A stretch of 64,000 nt of DNA, taken from assembly GCA_019454145.1 (NCBI GenBank), contig CP075366.1, positions 1,839,564-1,903,563 of the forward strand, in the 5' to 3' direction. The DNA is from Fimbriimonadaceae bacterium. GTDB taxonomy: Bacteria > Armatimonadota > Fimbriimonadia > Fimbriimonadales > Fimbriimonadaceae. Below are positions 62,794 through 64,000 of the stretch, in pieces. The position numbers and the translations under genes were made by a program. The notes beneath the pieces were generated by a model. That model searched no databases and was not told where the DNA came from. It saw only the letters and a list, made by a program, of their open reading frames with translations. Numbering within the stretch: position 1 is the first letter of the stretch; each line of letters begins with the position of its first letter.

Positions 62794-64000
62794 ATGCCAA
62801 ATCTCCTTTTTGAGCTCGGTTGCGAAGAGATGCCAGCCTCGGCCGTGGCCCAAGCAGAAGCAGATTTGCGCGACGAAATTAACACTAGATTAGTTGATTC
62901 AGGACTTGGTTTAGGTTCAATTCAGTCTTGTGCCACCCCTCGTCGCCTAATTATCGGGGTCGAAGGGATTGCCGATCATCAGGCAGATAGGAGCGAAGAA
63001 GCTCGGGGCCCACGCGCCGGGGCGGCTTTTGACGAAAGTGGCAATCCGACTAAGGCTTTAGAGGGCTTTTGTCGCGGTCAGGGCATTTCTGCTGCGGACG
63101 TTTTTACAAAAGATGACTATGTTTGGTTCAAAAAGAGCATTCCTGGTCGTGCAGCAATTGAAGTTTTGGCCGAAATTATTCCCGACGCAGTCAAGGCACT
63201 TAAGTTTGAAAAAACAATGCGCTGGGGCACCGAAAAAGCTCGATTTGTTCGCCCCATTCGCTGGATTCTCGCAAAGTTAGATGAGCAGGTTATTCCTTTT
63301 GAGATTTACGGAGTCTCGGCGGGAGCGCAGAGTTTTGGTCACCGATTTATGTCGCCCGGCTCATTTGAGCCAAAGAATTGGGACGACCACATTGAATTGC
63401 TTAAGAAGAACTTCGTTGAAGCTGATTCCGACGCTCGCCGAGAACGAATCCTAATCGGGGCAAAAACTGCTTCATCTGGAATTCCTGACCTCACTGACGA
63501 TTTGGTAGACGAGAACACATATCTCACCGAATGGCCCGTCGCTCACGAAGGAGCGTTTTCCCCTGAATTCATGAGCTTGCCGGAGCCAGTTTTGGTTACA
63601 GCGATGGCAAAACATGAACGGTTTTTCCCAGTTCGCGATAGTGCTGGAGCAATCACCAACAAATTCATCTCAATCCGCAACAATGGCGATGAAGATTTAG
63701 TGCGAAAAGGCAATGAATGGGTTCTTAACGCCCGCTTCAACGACGCACGATTTTTCTACCTTGAAGACCAGAAAAAGTCGCTGGATGATTTTCTTGCCGC
63801 TACTGAACAGATGCTGTACCAAGACAAGCTAGGGACGGTAAGACAGCGTGCAGATCGTCTCGCGAACCTTACTATTGTAGTGAATTCAGCTCTCGGTGCG
63901 CCTGAGATTGAAAATTCAGATGCCCATAAAGCTGGACTCTATGCTAAAGCTGATCTTTCCAGCGGACTAGTGAGTGAACTCTCTAGTCTTCAGGGAGTGA
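62794..64000 (+). CDS. glyS: Glycyl-tRNA synthetase beta subunit (truncated at window end)
   Basis: The beta chain of the bacterial heterotetrameric GlyRS. The first 402 residues are in the window and the gene runs off the 3' end. The opening LLFELGCEEMPASAVAQAEA, RGPRAGAAFDESGNPTKALE, KTMRWGTEKARFVRPIRWIL and EHEGAFSPEFMSLPEPVL-like VAHEGAFSPEFMSLP match GlyS. The tRNA-binding C-terminal part is not present here. The alpha subunit glyQ, usually upstream, is not in the window, since the outer-membrane gene precedes it on the other strand. The ATG at 62794 has TAAACT 8 bases upstream. Confidence 0.95.
   Translation, partial: MPNLLFELGCEEMPASAVAQAEADLRDEINTRLVDSGLGLGSIQSCATPRRLIIGVEGIADHQADRSEEARGPRAGAAFDESGNPTKALEGFCRGQGISAADVFTKDDYVWFKKSIPGRAAIEVLAEIIPDAVKALKFEKTMRWGTEKARFVRPIRWILAKLDEQVIPFEIYGVSAGAQSFGHRFMSPGSFEPKNWDDHIELLKKNFVEADSDARRERILIGAKTASSGIPDLTDDLVDENTYLTEWPVAHEGAFSPEFMSLPEPVLVTAMAKHERFFPVRDSAGAITNKFISIRNNGDEDLVRKGNEWVLNARFNDARFFYLEDQKKSLDDFLAATEQMLYQDKLGTVRQRADRLANLTIVVNSALGAPEIENSDAHKAGLYAKADLSSGLVSELSSLQGV

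Overview
The window looks like a chromosomal segment of a diderm (LPS-bearing) bacterium, most likely a member of Armatimonadota (Fimbriimonadia-like). Reasons: a full outer-membrane toolkit (LptA, LptB, LptC, an LptF/G permease, LpxC, LpxD, BamA, Skp, TamB), a PEP-CTERM exported protein, and a Gram-negative type proteasome operon whose modifier resembles UBact rather than actinobacterial Pup. The phylum assignment is an inference. The window is gene dense, has no recognisable rRNA or tRNA gene, and shows no insertion sequence or CRISPR array.

Layout: 1-358 holds interspersed GC-rich hairpin repeats. 359-5078: alaS, a small unknown gene, a DUF6614-like gene and rlmN. 5081-10560 (+): lptC-lptA-lptB-lptF/G, then a DUF3084 coiled-coil membrane protein and a RuvX/YqgF-like nuclease, nearly all with overlapping start/stop codons. 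10550-20499 (-): tamB, bamA, skp, a coiled-coil lipoprotein, lpxD and lpxC, transcribed toward the lpt operon. 20578-26846: DinB-like protein, MFS exporter, membrane-anchored redoxin, serine hydrolase, a SelW-type selenoprotein with an in-frame UGA, HtrA protease, a GYF/pilin-like protein and OsmC. 27081-28966: a two-gene accessory-looking unit, a YwgA/Panacea-like protein plus an HD phosphohydrolase. 29034-41438: tpiA, HEAT-repeat protein, acyl-CoA thioesterase, priA, a solute-binding-protein/permease fusion, PEP-CTERM protein, recA-recX, ymdB, PKD protein and cdsA.

41427-48729 looks close to a replication origin: two parS-type palindromes between cdsA and valS, then a ComEC split into two genes, a DciA-like DUF721 protein, recF and an AT-rich intergenic region. 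48757-58131: DUF58, ArsR regulator, secreted protein, fadD, ribE, rpoN, and the fabH-plsX-yceD lipid unit. 58451-62117: a lipoprotein followed by dop, a UBact/Pup-like modifier and proteasome beta subunit, closed by a strong hairpin terminator. The window ends with an outer-membrane barrel protein and a truncated glyS.

The genes form several working sets: LPS synthesis and export with outer-membrane protein assembly; phospholipid and fatty acid synthesis (plsX, fabH, cdsA, fadD); recombination and replication (recA, recX, recF, priA, DciA, parS); and protein tagging and degradation. Many genes have a TANNNT -10-like hexamer only 6-10 bases before the start codon and no Shine-Dalgarno, which suggests widespread leaderless transcription.
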